Shown here: piece after piece, positions 47,066-57,646 of the stretch
Layout: each line of letters starts with the position of its first letter
How positions within the stretch are numbered: position 1 is the first letter of the stretch
Source: Odobenus rosmarus divergens
Lineage: Eukaryota > Chordata > Mammalia > Carnivora > Odobenidae
Reading direction: 5' to 3'
Length of the DNA: 64,000 nucleotides
NCBI RefSeq assembly: GCF_000321225.1
Contig: NW_004450939.1
Coordinates: 1,611,637 to 1,675,636, forward strand
Notes under the pieces: model-generated
What the model was told of the DNA's origin: nothing
The model's database searches: none
What the model saw: the letters and a program-made list of their open reading frames with translations, nothing else
Made by a program: the position numbers and the translations under genes

Positions 47066-47464
47066 AATAATAAAAAATATGAGCAGCTGTGAGCAGCCTC
47101 ACACTGCATGAGTGATAAATTCCTCGGATTCAATCCAGGTAAATTATTTAAAACAACACCATCAACAATCTAACAACAAAAAATATCAAGAAAAAACCTT
47201 CAGAGAAAATAAAGAAAAGAAAGTCATAATCTAGAGTTGCTAGACTATATTATCTAAAATGTTTAGTTTTCTACAAATAAAACAAAACCAGGAAAGTGTG
47301 AACCATACTTAGGTAAGAAGTAATCAATAAGAAAATTTCTCTGGCTTGGCCCATAGGTTGGGTTTAGCAAAGACTTTTAAGTCAGATATTATAAATATGT
47401 TTGAAGAATTGAATGTATCAGAGCATATATTTTAAGAACAAAAGGGAAATATGTTGACACTGGT
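47066..47464 (+). mobile_element. Old L1 relic A: 5' UTR end and ORF1 start
   Basis: TCAAGAAAAAACCTTCAGAG, AGGAAAGTGTGAACCATACT, GGTTGGGTTTAGCAAAGACT and AGATATTATAAATATGTTTG follow the junction region between L1M 5' UTR and the start of ORF1. It is cut at about 47465 by the younger L1 and continues at 48951. Confidence 0.55.
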
Positions 47465-48950
47465 TCAAAAATGGGAATAACCACATGTAGAGGAATGAAA
47501 CTGGACCATTTCCTTACACCATACACAAAAATAGACTCAAAATGGTTGAAAGACCTAAATGTGAGACAGGAATCCATCAAAATCCTAGAGAAGAACACAG
47601 GCAGCAACCTCTTCGACCTCAGCCACAGCAACTTCTTCCTAGAAACATTGCCAAAGGCAAGGGAAGCGAGGGCAAAAATGAACTATTAGGATTTCATCAA
47701 GATAAAAAGCTTTTGCACAGCAAAGGAAACAGTCAACAAAACCAAAAGACCACTGACAGAATGGGAGAAGATATTTGCAAATGACATATCAAATAAAGGG
47801 CTAGTATCCAAAAATCTATAAAGAACTTCTTAAACTCAACACCCAAAGAACAAATGATCCAATCAAGAAATGGGCAGAAGACATGAATAGACATTTTCCC
47901 AAAGAAGACATCCAAATGGCCAACGGACACATGAAAAAGTGCTCAACATCACTCGGTATCAGGGAAATCCAAATCAAAACCTCAATGAGATACCACCTCA
48001 CACCAGTCAGAATGGCTAAAATCAACAAGTCAGGAAATGACAGATGTTGGCGGGGATGCGGAGAAAGGGGAACCCTCCTACACTGTTGGTGGGAATGCAA
48101 GCTGGTGCAGCCAATCTGGAAAACAGTATGGAGGTTCCTCAGAAAGTTGAAAATAGAGCTACCCTATGACCCAGCAATTGCACTACTGGGTACTTAGCCC
48201 AAAGATACAAATGTAGTGATCCGAAGGGGTACGTGCACCCCGATGTTTATAGCAGCAATGTCCACAATAGCCAAACTATGGTAAGAGCCAAGATGTCCAT
48301 CGACAGATGAATGGATAAAGAAGATGTGATATATATATATATAATGGAATATTATGCAGCCATCAGAAAAAAAAAGAAATCTTGCCATTTGCAACAATGT
48401 GGATGGAACTAGAGGGTATTATGCTAAGCGATATAAGTCAATCAGAGAAAGACAAGTATCATATGACCTCACTGATATGAGGAATTCTTAATCTCAGGAA
48501 ATAAACTGAGGGTTGCTGGAGTGGTGGGGGTTGGGAGGGATGGGGTGGTTGGGTGATAGACATTGGGGAGGGTATGTGCTATTGTGAGCACTGTGAATTG
48601 TGTAAGACTGATGAATCACCGACCTGTACCTCTGAAACAAATAATACATTATATGTTAAAAAAAAAAGAAAAGAAGATGATAGTAGGAAGGGAAAAATGA
48701 AGAGGGGAAATCAGAGGGGAGGATGAACCGTGAGAGACTATGGACTCTGAGAAACAAACTGAGGGTTTTAGAGGGGAGGGGGGTGGGGGGATGGGTTAGC
48801 TTGGTGATGGGTATTAAGGAGGGCACGTATTGAATGGAGCACTGGGTGTTATATGCAAACAATGAATCATGGAACACTACATCAAAAACTAATGATGTAA
48901 TGAATGGTGACTAACATAACAAAATAAAATTAAAAAAAAGAAAAGAAAAA
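47465..48950 (+). mobile_element. Young carnivore L1, 5'-truncated, about 1.5 kb
   Basis: It holds the C-terminal quarter of ORF2 followed by the complete 3' UTR with the GGTTGCTGGAGTGGTGGGGG block, an internal A-rich spacer at 48654-48675 and the final AATGATGTAATGAATGGTGA block with A-rich tail. It lies inside an older L1 whose parts flank it. A (TA)n of about 8 units lies at 48330-48344. The target-site duplication is obscured by A-rich flanks (AAGAACAAAAGGG on the left, AAGAATAGAAATT on the right are candidates). Antisense frames over 47389-48397 and 48656-48877 are shadows. Confidence 0.93.
47471..48197 (+). pseudogene. L1 ORF2 C-terminal fragment, frameshifted
   Basis: Three partial frames in different registers (from 47471, 47542 and 47883) cover the end of L1 ORF2p. 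The first reads [20 protein letters not shown]. The last reads [20 protein letters not shown], then [20 protein letters not shown] and [18 protein letters not shown], which is the cysteine- and histidine-rich C-terminal segment thought to bind RNA. At least two frameshifts separate them, and a TAG at 48195-48197 replaces the expected tyrosine codon, so the last part (through about 48480) is out of frame. Endonuclease and reverse transcriptase domains were never copied into this truncated insertion. Confidence 0.9.
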
Positions 48951-49495
48951 GAATAGAAATTACTAAAGAAAGAACTAAATGGAAATTCTAGAGTTGAAAA
49001 CTATGCAAATGTCCATCAGAAAGTTTTTTTCTATTAACCAAAAAACCTGGAAGCAATCCAATTATCCATCAATTGGTGAATCACTAAACAAAATGTGGTG
49101 GATCCATACAATTGAATATTAGCAATAAAAGGAAGTAAACTTCTGAAGCCCACTACAACAAAGATGATACTTAACAACATGATGCCAAGCAAAAAAAGCC
49201 AAACACAAAGACAATATACTCTGTAATTCCATTTATACGAAACATCCAGAAAATTATTATCTATAGAGACAGAAAGAAAAGCAGTGGCTGCCTGGGACTG
49301 GGGTTGTAAGGGGGTTGACTACAAATAAGAAAGAGGGAATTTTTTCAGAGTGATGGAAATCTTTTAAAAGTGTATTGGGGTGATGATTGCACAACCTCAT
49401 AAGTTTACTAAAAGAACCATTGAATTCTATACTTACAATGGCCAAATGTTATAGTATGTAAATTATACCTCAATAAATCTGTTTAAAAATAGAGG
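48951..49495 (+). mobile_element. Old L1 relic A: ORF1 scrap joined to 3' end
   Basis: 48955-49005 (AAAGAAAGAACTAAATGGAA, TTCTAGAGTTGAAAACTATG) continues the ORF1 N-terminal coding region that was cut at 47465. Directly after it, CAAATGTCCATCAGAAAG begins an L1M 3' end that continues with AATGTGGTGGATCCATACAA, GTGATGGAAATCTTTTAAAA and ATGTAAATTATACCTCAATA. Nearly all of ORF1 and ORF2 is therefore missing at a junction near 49005. Confidence 0.6.
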
Positions 49496-50574
49496 CAAAA
49501 TAGGCCAGTGTACAGATCCTGGGAGCATCTGGTGGGTGGTGCAGAGGGAAGGCCACCACACAGGTGGTATACAGCTACTTGTGACTTCTTTTCATCATCT
49601 GGCCAATGAAAAGTAGCTCAAATGATGTGTGGCTCTTCTGGGTAGACGTTTAAAAATCATCATTTGATTTGCCATGTCACTTTTTCTTTTGCCTTAGTGA
49701 CTAGTCTACAATACATTCAGGGGCTGCTCTGTTAGCCCTGGTCTTAGAATAAGACCAAAACATGGAACAGAGTCCCAGCTCATCTGCAATGAATGTGCAG
49801 CATGAACAAGAAATAAATCCTATTTTTTTAAAATTACTGGTATTTGGGGATGGTCTCTTACCACAGCATATTGTCACCCCCCATCCTGATGTGCCCATGT
49901 TCCTTAAAAGTGATTACAAACCCACAATTAACCCTTTTGCCTCTATTCGCTCATCCCTATGGGGTACAATCTACAAGCAATATTGTCTGTCATTTTCCTT
50001 TTCTAAGGGTAAGTTTTTAAAAATGCTTTTTATCTGTGACACATAGTTGAGTATTTGGTGGTGAATTGAGGTCTTATCAGTTCTCAGACTATCTTTGTCC
50101 ATCTTTAATGGGCTGCCTGAAATTAGCAGAGTCTGGAAATGGAGCCACCTGCTTGGGTGTGGTAGATATTAGGAAACAGACACAGTTGTAGGTGCTGGAA
50201 GAAAGTCTAGTCTAGTGGCAGAACATGTCCACTGAAGCAAATTTCTTAACTGGTACAAGTGATGGGTTGTAGGTAATTAACTTAGCATGCCTGGCTTTCA
50301 GGTCAGGCCTGAAGGGGCTGGAGCTTCTGGCCAGAGTGTATCTGTTCATTAGCAATTTCATCCATCTGCCCTACTTTTCTGTTCAAATATGACCACTTTA
50401 GATGTGTGCTGTGATGTGAAAAAGATTGAGAAACACAGTCGTAAAGGGTAAAAATAACCAATATTAATCAAGTAGTTTTGAGGAGAGGAGAACAGAAGCA
50501 GAGGAAAATAGGGGGAGGTATTAATTAAGGAAACGATGTCTCGATACATGAATCCTATTAGACAATGAATTGGT
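49496..50574. other. Unassigned sequence
   Basis: No gene or repeat family is recognised. A 94-codon frame at 49762-50046 shows no domain. Confidence 0.4.
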
Positions 50575-50790
50575 AGCAATTGAGCACCTGCTACCAGTCT
50601 TAGCATTTCAGTTAATACATAATCATATTTAGTCTCTACTGTGTGTGAGGCAATTGTTGCTAGTAATATTTTAAAGATGAGGAAACTGAGCTTAGAAAGA
50701 ATAAAATAACTGGGCCAGAATTATGAGTTTGCAAATGTGGGGAATGGAATTTGAATCAAGTTGTCAGACTGGAAATCTCAGTCATGGGAT
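50575..50790 (-). mobile_element. MIR, antisense
   Basis: CAATTGAGCACCTGCTACCA, AATCATATTTAGTCTCTACT and AAAGATGAGGAAACTGAGCT are reversed MIR 3' and core words. Confidence 0.6.
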
Positions 50791-51269
50791 CCAGGAGCAG
50801 GTGATAATATGGACAGCATATAGGCAGGTTCGTTGCCAAAATCAGTGAAATTTGTCTTTAACAAGACCCTGTCACTGGGTTTGGGTTTTGTATTAGTTCC
50901 TAATAGGGGATGAGAAGAATTGTCATGAATCAAATAGGATTACCAATTCTAAAAGGACTGGGGCATTAAACCAGGGCTTAGTCACAAGGGAAAACTTTTG
51001 ACTATATAAATCAAGTTTGGTCTACATGTTAATGAATAAAGCAAGTGTTTAAGGCCAATATGTTGTTTAAGGCTAATGTACTGAAGGGTGAGTGCTATAA
51101 TCTTAAATGCATGTGTTGGCTCAAAAAAGATATGAAAGCTTCAAGTTTTCTCATGGGATGTCAACAGCGAGAAGAGTGTCACCCTCACCCCTACAGCAAT
51201 GACACAAAAAGTCAAGCTATAAATTCATCACTTCACTTTGAATCCATAAGAGGGCTAAGGTCTTAGGGC
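50791..51269. other. Unassigned sequence
   Basis: Nothing is recognised. Confidence 0.4.
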
Positions 51270-52186
51270 AATTAACTAACCTGGACAATAAGAAAAGAAA
51301 AACACCTTCAGGGAGAGAGGGATGCAAGCATTTGTTAACCTGGGGCAGATGCAACCACACACACTAAGAAAAATCCAGCTAAGGAGTTCAGTTAAGCAAC
51401 TGATGGAAGCTGAGAGTGAGCTGGTGAGATTGTAGAGCTTCTGGGATCTATAGATATAAGGAAAGTTCTCACCCTCTTGCAGGTTCTTCTCCAGGCACCT
51501 CACCCAGTTCTCACAAAGAATATTGGTGAAATCTTGAGACAGCAACCTAGTGGCTGGGGGAGGGGAGTAGCAGTCTCCATAGGAAGGTATGAAGCCATGT
51601 GCAGCTCCTTCTTGCTTATCTCCCCTATGGAGTAAGAGTCTGAAACTGTAGGCAGAGGGACAGTAAACACTTAACGGCACATATGACACTGGGGAAAACC
51701 ACTCTAGCTGTGTATAAGGAACAGAAAAACTCTTTAGTCTTGGGAAGAAGGCAGCCCAGAACTACAGCTTGTACATGGGGCAGATGCACCAAGAAGGCCA
51801 CTTCTTCAAGATCCAAGAACAGAATGCTTGCATAGGACCAGCATTTAACCAGAATAACAGAGATTCCCCCACCTGCTGCCCTCCCCCAAGCCAACAGCGT
51901 TGAGCAATGTGTAACTGTGGAATCATGCTGGGAGAGCTGCAAGAGTATGGAGAGAGAGACTCTCTCTGAGGCACAGCAGAAAGGGGTGATCTCAAGCTAA
52001 AGGTAAAGCAGATAGTCAGGGAAAAAAAAGCCCTTTGCAAACACAAGGTACCTAAATACAAGGTTTTTCTAGAAGAATTTTAATGTTGTGGTATACTGAT
52101 TTTAACCATACCAACAACAACAAAAAACCCAGACCCAACTCAACCCCTTCCTAGACAGACTTAATTCTCCAAAATAAATATCTAGC
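51270..52186 (+). mobile_element. Old L1 relic B: 5' UTR
   Basis: The right part (TCTTGGGAAGAAGGCAGCCC, CAAGAAGGCCACTTCTTCAA, TGGGAGAGCTGCAAGAGTAT) has the character of an old L1M/HAL1-type 5' UTR and leads straight into ORF1-like sequence at 52240. The left limit is uncertain. The 137-codon antisense frame at 51276-51689, the longest in the window, and its 105- and 99-codon neighbours read no known domain and are taken as chance frames in GC-richer DNA. Confidence 0.45.
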
Positions 52187-52591
52187 ATGATTAAAGGCAT
52201 ATGCAAACAAAGAAACTGTTTGCCTCAGTTTCTATGCCTATGCAAGATGTCCAACTTTCAACAAAAAATTATGAGGTCTACAGAGAAGCAAGAAAAAAAT
52301 AACAAACTACCAAGAGAAAAGCAATCAGTACAACCAAATTCAAATATGACAGAGATGACAGAACTCTCAGAAAAGGAATTTAAAATAACTATGTTCAATA
52401 TGTTGAAGTCTCTAAAAGAAAAAGATCAACAACATTTAAGAACAATGAGGCAATTAAAGCAGAGAGATGGAAACTACAAATGGAATAAAATAGAAATATT
52501 AGAAATGAAAAGTATAATAACAAAGATGAAGAATTACAGTATAAGGCTCATTAGAAGATTTGATACGCTGAGGAAATATTCAATAGGCTAA
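52187..52591 (+). pseudogene. L1 ORF1 N-terminal fragment in an open frame
   Basis: The 134-codon frame includes EMTELSEKEFKITMFNML, followed by KIEILEMKSIITKMKN. This is the pattern of the coiled-coil N-terminal region of ORF1p in old mammalian L1 (intact forms read TEL..KEFK, then EILELK....EMKN). ORF1p is the RNA-binding trimeric chaperone of L1. Only the coiled-coil start is present here, at about residues 53-125 of the frame. The first 50 residues are translated 5' UTR. The RRM and C-terminal domains are missing, because the DNA jumps to an L1 3' end by about 52640. Survival of the frame over 400 bp is probably chance. Confidence 0.6.
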
Positions 52592-52639
52592 CTGGCATTA
52601 GGACAACAAGCATTACTCCAAAATGAAGCACAAAGAGAT

Positions 52640-53290
52640 CCAACCGATTTTCCCATTTATTGCTAGTGAAAATGCAAAATGGAACAACCACTTTGGAAAA
52701 CAGTTTGATCATTTCTCATAAAGTTAAGCATATATTTACCATATGATCCAGGAATTCCACTCTGAGTAATGGCCCAGGAGAAATAAAAAGGTATGTTCAC
52801 ACAAAAACCTCTACATAAATATTTATAATTGCTTTATTCATTATTGCTAAAAATTGGACAGAACTCAACTATCTTTCAAGGGGTGATTGGATAAACAAAC
52901 TATGTTCCATCCATACAATGTAACATTACTCAGCCATAAAAAGGAATAGACCCGATACACCCAAACATGATTGAATCATGAAAGCACTTGGTAACTGAAA
53001 GAAGTCAAACCCAAGGAACTACATGCCAAAGGGTTCCATTTATGTGACATTCTGAAAAAGGCAAAGCTATAGAGTTGGAGAACTTGTCAAAGGTTGTTAA
53101 GGGTTGGAAGGGGGAGGAGGACCTTCTTGTGTAAGCAAGAGCAAGTTTTGGGGGGTGATGGAACTGTTCTCTATGATAATTTTGATGGTGGATATATGAC
53201 TCAATGTATTTTTCAAAACTCTTAGAACTCAACACCGCAAAGAGTAAATGTTACTGGGTGTAAGTTTAAAAATAAAATTTCTAAAAAGAG
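52640..53290 (+). mobile_element. Old L1 relic B: 3' end
   Basis: GGAACAACCACTTTGGAAAA, ACCATATGATCCAGGAATTC, CTTTATTCATTATTGCTAAA, GTAACATTACTCAGCCATAA and GGGGTGATGGAACTGTTCTC, then AAATAAAATTTC, are L1M ORF2-end and 3' UTR words in sense. It follows the ORF1 scrap after about 50 bp, so relic B, like relic A, lacks nearly all of ORF2. Confidence 0.7.
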
Positions 53291-53294
53291 GTGA

Positions 53295-55059
53295 ATCATT
53301 TGTTTCTGCGCTCAGAATTTGGAGTTGGAGTGGTTTTTAGGGCTAGTGATATTTATCAAACATAAATATAAGTCAAATTTGTTCTTACTCCTGTAACTGT
53401 CTGAATGATTTCTCAGGATGAAATCTCAAGATACACTTTCTCAAACACTTCTCCCTTACAGAGAAGACTAAAGTAGAGCTTAAATGAGCTTCTCTCTTGT
53501 CTGTGGCTCAGTCAGATTCAGATTCAACATTATGTGCATTATAATATTTACTAATTTAAAAATAATTGTTTGTTTCTTAACTACTTAACATTTTGATTAA
53601 TCTTCTTCTTCTTCCTCACAAATATCCATTGTCACTCTCTCCACATAAACTTGTGAGGCGTCAGATTGTTCACTCACTAAAGAATGCTCGTAGGCGTGCT
53701 AAAGAACTGTGAGGTATGTTGGGGATGTACTGCCCTTACGTAGGTGTGTTGTGAGGACTATCTTCTGCTAAATAATTTGCATAAATTCCATGGTTTAGCT
53801 ATTCAATTTATATTGCCTTGCTCTCCAAGGGAATAATGATGGTGATTTGTAATTATAATCAGCTTTACTTACAATTCTTAAAATCCTTTGAAATGCTTCC
53901 TCAGTTATTTCAATAATGGTACATACACACAAAAGAAGAAAATGATGGACGTTTTAAGCACTGTGGGACCTATTTTTCAACAAGTGCTCATTTTAGGATT
54001 CACTACTCATACATAGAGTTACCCTACTGTCACTGATCAATAGCCTTGAAATAATTTTAGTCACTAACCTAAGTTCAACAAAGATATTCATGTAAATGTT
54101 CAATCCAAAGTATGGAGGAGGTTCATAACAGGGGCCCGAGATGGGACTCTCTTTTTTTTCCCAATTCATAACCTACTATTGTTATCAATAAGCTTTGGGA
54201 GAAAACCCCTCTAGCTGCTATTTGAAGCCAAAGGAAATCCTAGAAATAACTACAAAGAGGGATTCTAAGTGTGCCAGTGAGCTGCTGACTGATTAGAGCA
54301 TAATATAGTTCTCTTTGTAATACAAAATCTAGTGTCTAATATTTAGAATCAACATACACTTTTAAGAATTGAGACAATTCTTGGATGTTAAGGTTAATTT
54401 GTAGTTGCTTAGTTCCTTTTGGTAGGTATAAAAGGTCATGCCAGTAGCACCAAATGTTCAGCATCTCAAGAGTAAGGACAAATTAGGTTAGAACTGTATG
54501 TCCAAAGCAGAATTTCTATCTTTCTAGATCAAATGTTCTCTTTACTGCTTTGTCTTTGTGTTACAGGTACCTTCTAATTCACTTAGACTCAAAGCCATCC
54601 CGTCTTCGACTCTCTTTTCCCTACTTCCTTCACCACCCCTATTTGTCATTAATTTTCACCAGTCCTGTATCTGCAGGATCTCCTGAAGGAGCCCATTCCT
54701 TCTGAATGCTCTTCCTGCCACTAATATTTCTGGCTCACAGTACTTCTCACTTCTCTGCATGAAGCTTTGCCTTGGTTTCCTGCAAACCAAGTGTGTCTTC
54801 TTCTGGAATCAAGGTCTTGCTAGACATCTTAGTTCTGATCTTAAATCTGTTTGTCTGATTGCTCTAACATTTATTCTATGAACACTTAAGATAAATATGA
54901 CAACACATAAGTCAGATCTCATTTTATAGAGTTTCTTTTAATGCTAGAGTGAGAGGTCTCCCTTACTCGAATAGCAGTGAAAGGATATTGGTTTTTTGTT
55001 TGTTTTAAGTAGGAAGGATATGCAGCTGTGTGAGCTGTATGATGGTTGGATTTGGACAG
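53295..55059. other. Unassigned sequence
   Basis: No repeat or gene is recognised. 54560-54800 is CT-rich with words loosely like L2, but no order could be followed. Confidence 0.4.
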
Positions 55060-55213
55060 AGAGAGAGAGAGAATTACCAATCAGAAGAGCGTTGTGATAT
55101 TTTAGGAGAAAGGTAATGAAGACCTGAACTAAGGTGGTTGCAGTGGAAAGGGAAAAAAAGAGACAGACTGAAGAAAGTGTTAAATAGGTAAAATCTACAA
55201 GATTCTAGCAGGG
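55060..55213 (-). mobile_element. L2, antisense, left part
   Basis: ACCTGAACTAAGGTGGTTGC, GTGGAAAGGGAAAAAAAGAG and AGACTGAAGAAAGTGTTAAA are reversed L2 internal words. The element continues after the SINE at 55415. Confidence 0.5.
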
Positions 55214-55400
55214 ACGGGGGTGCCTGGGTGGCTCAGTTGGTTAAGCGTCTGCCTTCAGCTCAGGTCATTGTCTCAAGGTCCTGGGATGGAGTCCCACATT
55301 GGGCTCCCTGCTCCAAGGGGAGTCTGCTTCTCCCTCTGCCTCTCCCTCTCTCTCTCTCTCTGTCTCTCATGAATAAATAAATAAAAGCTTTTAAAAAAAA
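55214..55400 (+). mobile_element. SINEC inserted in L2
   Basis: It has a head (GGGTGCCTGGGTGGCTCAGT), CT-rich body and (AAAT)n/A tail. The target-site duplication AGATTCTAGCAGG starts at about 55200 and at 55401. Its antisense frames (131 and 132 codons, reaching 55671) are among the longest in the window and arise because the CT-rich body is read as an arginine- and glutamate-rich stretch. Confidence 0.95.
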
Positions 55401-55414
55401 AGATTCTAGCAGGA

Positions 55415-55535
55415 ATGTGTTTAAGGAAAATGATGAATGAGGAGGGACCGCAATGACTATGAGGTTTCCAGTCTTTGTGATGAAGAAGATGGAAGTGCCA
55501 GTAACAGATGGAGAGAAGAGCAGATGACGGAGACA
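55415..55535 (-). mobile_element. L2, antisense, right part
   Basis: AATGACTATGAGGTTTCCAG and GATGAAGAAGATGGAAGTGC complete the reversed L2 begun at 55060. Confidence 0.5.
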
Positions 55536-55624
55536 TCTGGAAGCATAGGCAGGCTTTACATGTAGAGAGAGATTGGCTTTGGATGTATTTCTGGTACTTA
55601 ATTCCATATGATAGCAAACAAGCA

Positions 55625-55800
55625 TCTTCCTTGCTTTCTGCCTCAGTCTGAACAACTATACACTGGGGCAAAAATACCTACCTAAAAAGGACAGTTATGA
55701 GAATTGAGTGAGCAACTACATGAAGGTCACCTGCTACACAGTGAGTTTTGGACCAATAAATAGAAGTTATTGTTCTTGTTATTATTGTAATTACTGTAAG
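55625..55800 (+). mobile_element. MIR 3' half
   Basis: TTTCTGCCTCAGTCTGAACA, GACAGTTATGAGAATTGAGT and AATAAATAGAAGTTATTGTT follow the MIR core and 3' tail. Confidence 0.55.
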
Positions 55801-55804
55801 GAAA

Positions 55805-55851
55805 TAAGTGCCATCCTTTTTTTTTTTTTTTTTTTTTAGTAAGTGCCATCC
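55805..55851 (-). mobile_element. Poly(T)-only insertion with target-site duplication
   Basis: TAAGTGCCATCC at 55805-55816 is repeated exactly at 55840-55851. Between the copies lie 21 Ts (55817-55837) and AG. This is what an antisense retroinsertion would leave if reverse transcription stopped inside the poly(A) tail. A tandem duplication followed by T-run growth is the alternative. Confidence 0.75.
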
Positions 55852-55979
55852 TAATTGTTAACCGGTAGTTAGTGATTGTCTGTCTACACTAGAACGGACA
55901 TCATGCAGCATTTACATGAGGCATTGCCTGACTAATTAAGAGTCTAGCAATCCATTCATGTAAGATGATCTGTCTTTGA

Positions 55980-56598
55980 GAAGAGACTCCCAGGAGGTTT
56001 CCTCAGGCAATCCGGTTTGTGATTTGAAGTAATTTGGAAAGGACCCATAAAAGGAGAAGGGAAATGCAGGAAGACAGGCCAAGCAACCTAGCTGGGAGCT
56101 GTCTGTGGAGGAGCCAAGAAAAGCACATGAACGAGAGGCTTCAAGGGAGAAGCTGGGGAGTTAAGGGTTGAGAGAGAGAGGATTGCGGGCGCCAGAGTTA
56201 ATACAGCAGACCAGGTGTGGTATGTGAGCTGTTAACTGAAGACATGCAGTCACCATAAAAAGAGGGAGGTGCCTGGGAAGGGCAGGTGGCAGGAGGGTGG
56301 ACACCGGGAGGGGCAGGATTGGGAAGGGACAAATGGGAAATTGCTGGGCCTCCTGGGGTGGGCCTCTCCCAATAAATCATTTGCAGTTGCTGGAACGGGC
56401 TTGAGTGTCTTCCTTTATGTTGCAGCTCTATTAGAAGGGCAATGCTCCCTTTCTGCGTTGGCTTTAGTCACTGCATTACTCACTGGGGCAGCTTGAAGGC
56501 TTCACGCCGCCCGCCCGGGGAGTGAGAGGCACGGAGCAGTTGAGTCTGTTTCGCTTGAGCAAGACAAGCAGGATTGCACATCTCTGGAACACGGAAGA
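55980..56598 (+). mobile_element. Candidate ERV LTR ahead of a primer-binding site
   Basis: A GC-richer block contains a polyadenylation word CCCAATAAATCATTTGCAG at about 56368-56386, followed by a T- and G-rich U5-like part with several CpGs (CACGCCGCCCGCCCGGGG at about 56502). At 56599-56616 it meets TGGTATCAGAAATGGGAT, which resembles the complement of a leucine tRNA 3' end as used by ERV-L-type elements. The left edge is not determined, and no gag-like frame follows. It could also be unrelated unique DNA. The 75-codon frame at 56269-56496 is not gene-like. Confidence 0.35.
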
Positions 56599-56616
56599 TG
56601 GTATCAGAAATGGGAT
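56599..56616 (+). other. Possible retroviral primer-binding site (tRNA-Leu type)
   Basis: TGGTATCAGAAATGGGAT matches the general TGGTAYCAGRAGTGGGA pattern expected for a leucine tRNA primer with one change. It lies 228 bp after the AATAAA at 56371. It is short, so chance is possible. Confidence 0.35.
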
Positions 56617-56814
56617 AAGCATAATATCAGGGTGGGACAGAATTATTACTTGCTATAATTCATGTTGCTCATGAAATGATGTGCATGATACATACCTAAG
56701 TACGTATTTAGGTTTTTGTGATTAAAATTATTTTTCATTCAGTATTTTAAATTATAATCTATAGCACTGTGTGGTTGATATGTAACAAATAGGAAGAAAG
56801 AGAAAAGAGGGCCA

Positions 56815-57045
56815 CTGGGAGTGAAGGGCATGGCTTTGGTATATGCCAGAACTGGGTTCAAATCCCAACCCTGCCACTTAGCTGTGTGGCTCTTGGCAGG
56901 TTATTTAACCAACCTCTCCGGGCTCTATTTTCCTTTCCTGTAGAGAGTGAAAAGTATACCATTCAAAGGGGTGTTATGGGATTACATCAAATGTACAGTG
57001 TAGCCAGACATACTGCATACTCAGCAAATGATAGCTGTTCCTACT
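56815..57045 (+). mobile_element. MIR
   Basis: GAACTGGGTTCAAATCCCAA, CTGCCACTTAGCTGTGTGGC, TTATTTAACCAACCTCTCCG and GCATACTCAGCAAATGATAG follow MIR in sense nearly end to end. Confidence 0.7.
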
Positions 57046-57094
57046 TATTCCGTTTTACGTTAGGCGGGGTTTTTGTTTTGTTTTGTTTTGCTTT

Positions 57095-57255
57095 TTAGTT
57101 ATCTCACGTACCCTTCCAAAGCCATCTAGAGACAGGAGTGAGATTCCAGTTTCACAGAGGAAGGGAGTGAGGCTACACCAGTTAAGCTATTTGCTGGAAT
57201 CATAGAACTGCTAGGTAGCAAATCTAGCATTAAAGTTCAGGTCTTTTGACTTCAA
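57095..57255 (-). mobile_element. MIR, antisense
   Basis: GTTTCACAGAGGAAGGGAGT, CAGTTAAGCTATTTGCTGGA and AGGTCTTTTGACTTCAAGGC are reversed MIR words. With the preceding copy it forms an inverted pair. Confidence 0.5.
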
Positions 57256-57436
57256 GGCTCAGTACCTTTTCCAAAAATGATATAAGGACACAATGAAGTA
57301 GGAATCAAGGCCCATGTTGAGCATTTTTCATTCAAGTGCTTTATTTCACAGTGCAAGGTGAAAAGTCCCATGTCTTCTATGTCTATGAAAGAGGCTATTG
57401 AGGTGTTGGGAGGTTGTTTTCGCTTGAGCAGCATTT

Positions 57437-57646
57437 TTTTTTTTTAAGATTTTATTTATTTATTTAAAAGAGAGAGAGCAAGTGAGAGAGCCAGCACGAG
57501 CAGGCAGGGCGGGGCGGAGCAGAGGGAGAGAGACAAGCAGACTCCCCACCGAGCAGGGAGCCCTGTGCAGGGCTGGATCCCAGGACCCCGAGATCATGAC
57601 CTGAGCCGAAGGCAGATGCTTAACTGACCGAGCCACCTGGGCGCCC
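57437..57646 (-). mobile_element. SINEC, antisense
   Basis: AAGATTTTATTTATTTATTT begins the reversed tail, and GAGCCACCTGGGCGCCCC ends the reversed head. The body is GC-rich (CAGGGCGGGGCGGAGCAGAG). The flanks GCTTGAGCAGCATTT and GTTTGAGAAGCTTTT are diverged target-site copies. Confidence 0.93.

Noticed and set aside
51276..51689. Antisense 137-codon open frame, the longest in the window
   Set aside because: The residue order shows no known domain, competing frames overlap it, and the DNA lies in a probable old L1 5' UTR. Length alone is explained by lower stop density in GC-richer DNA.
55260..55671. Two overlapping antisense frames of 131 and 132 codons
   Set aside because: Both read through the antisense CT-rich body of the SINEC at 55214-55400. 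The RERERERGRG-like stretch is a repeat artefact.
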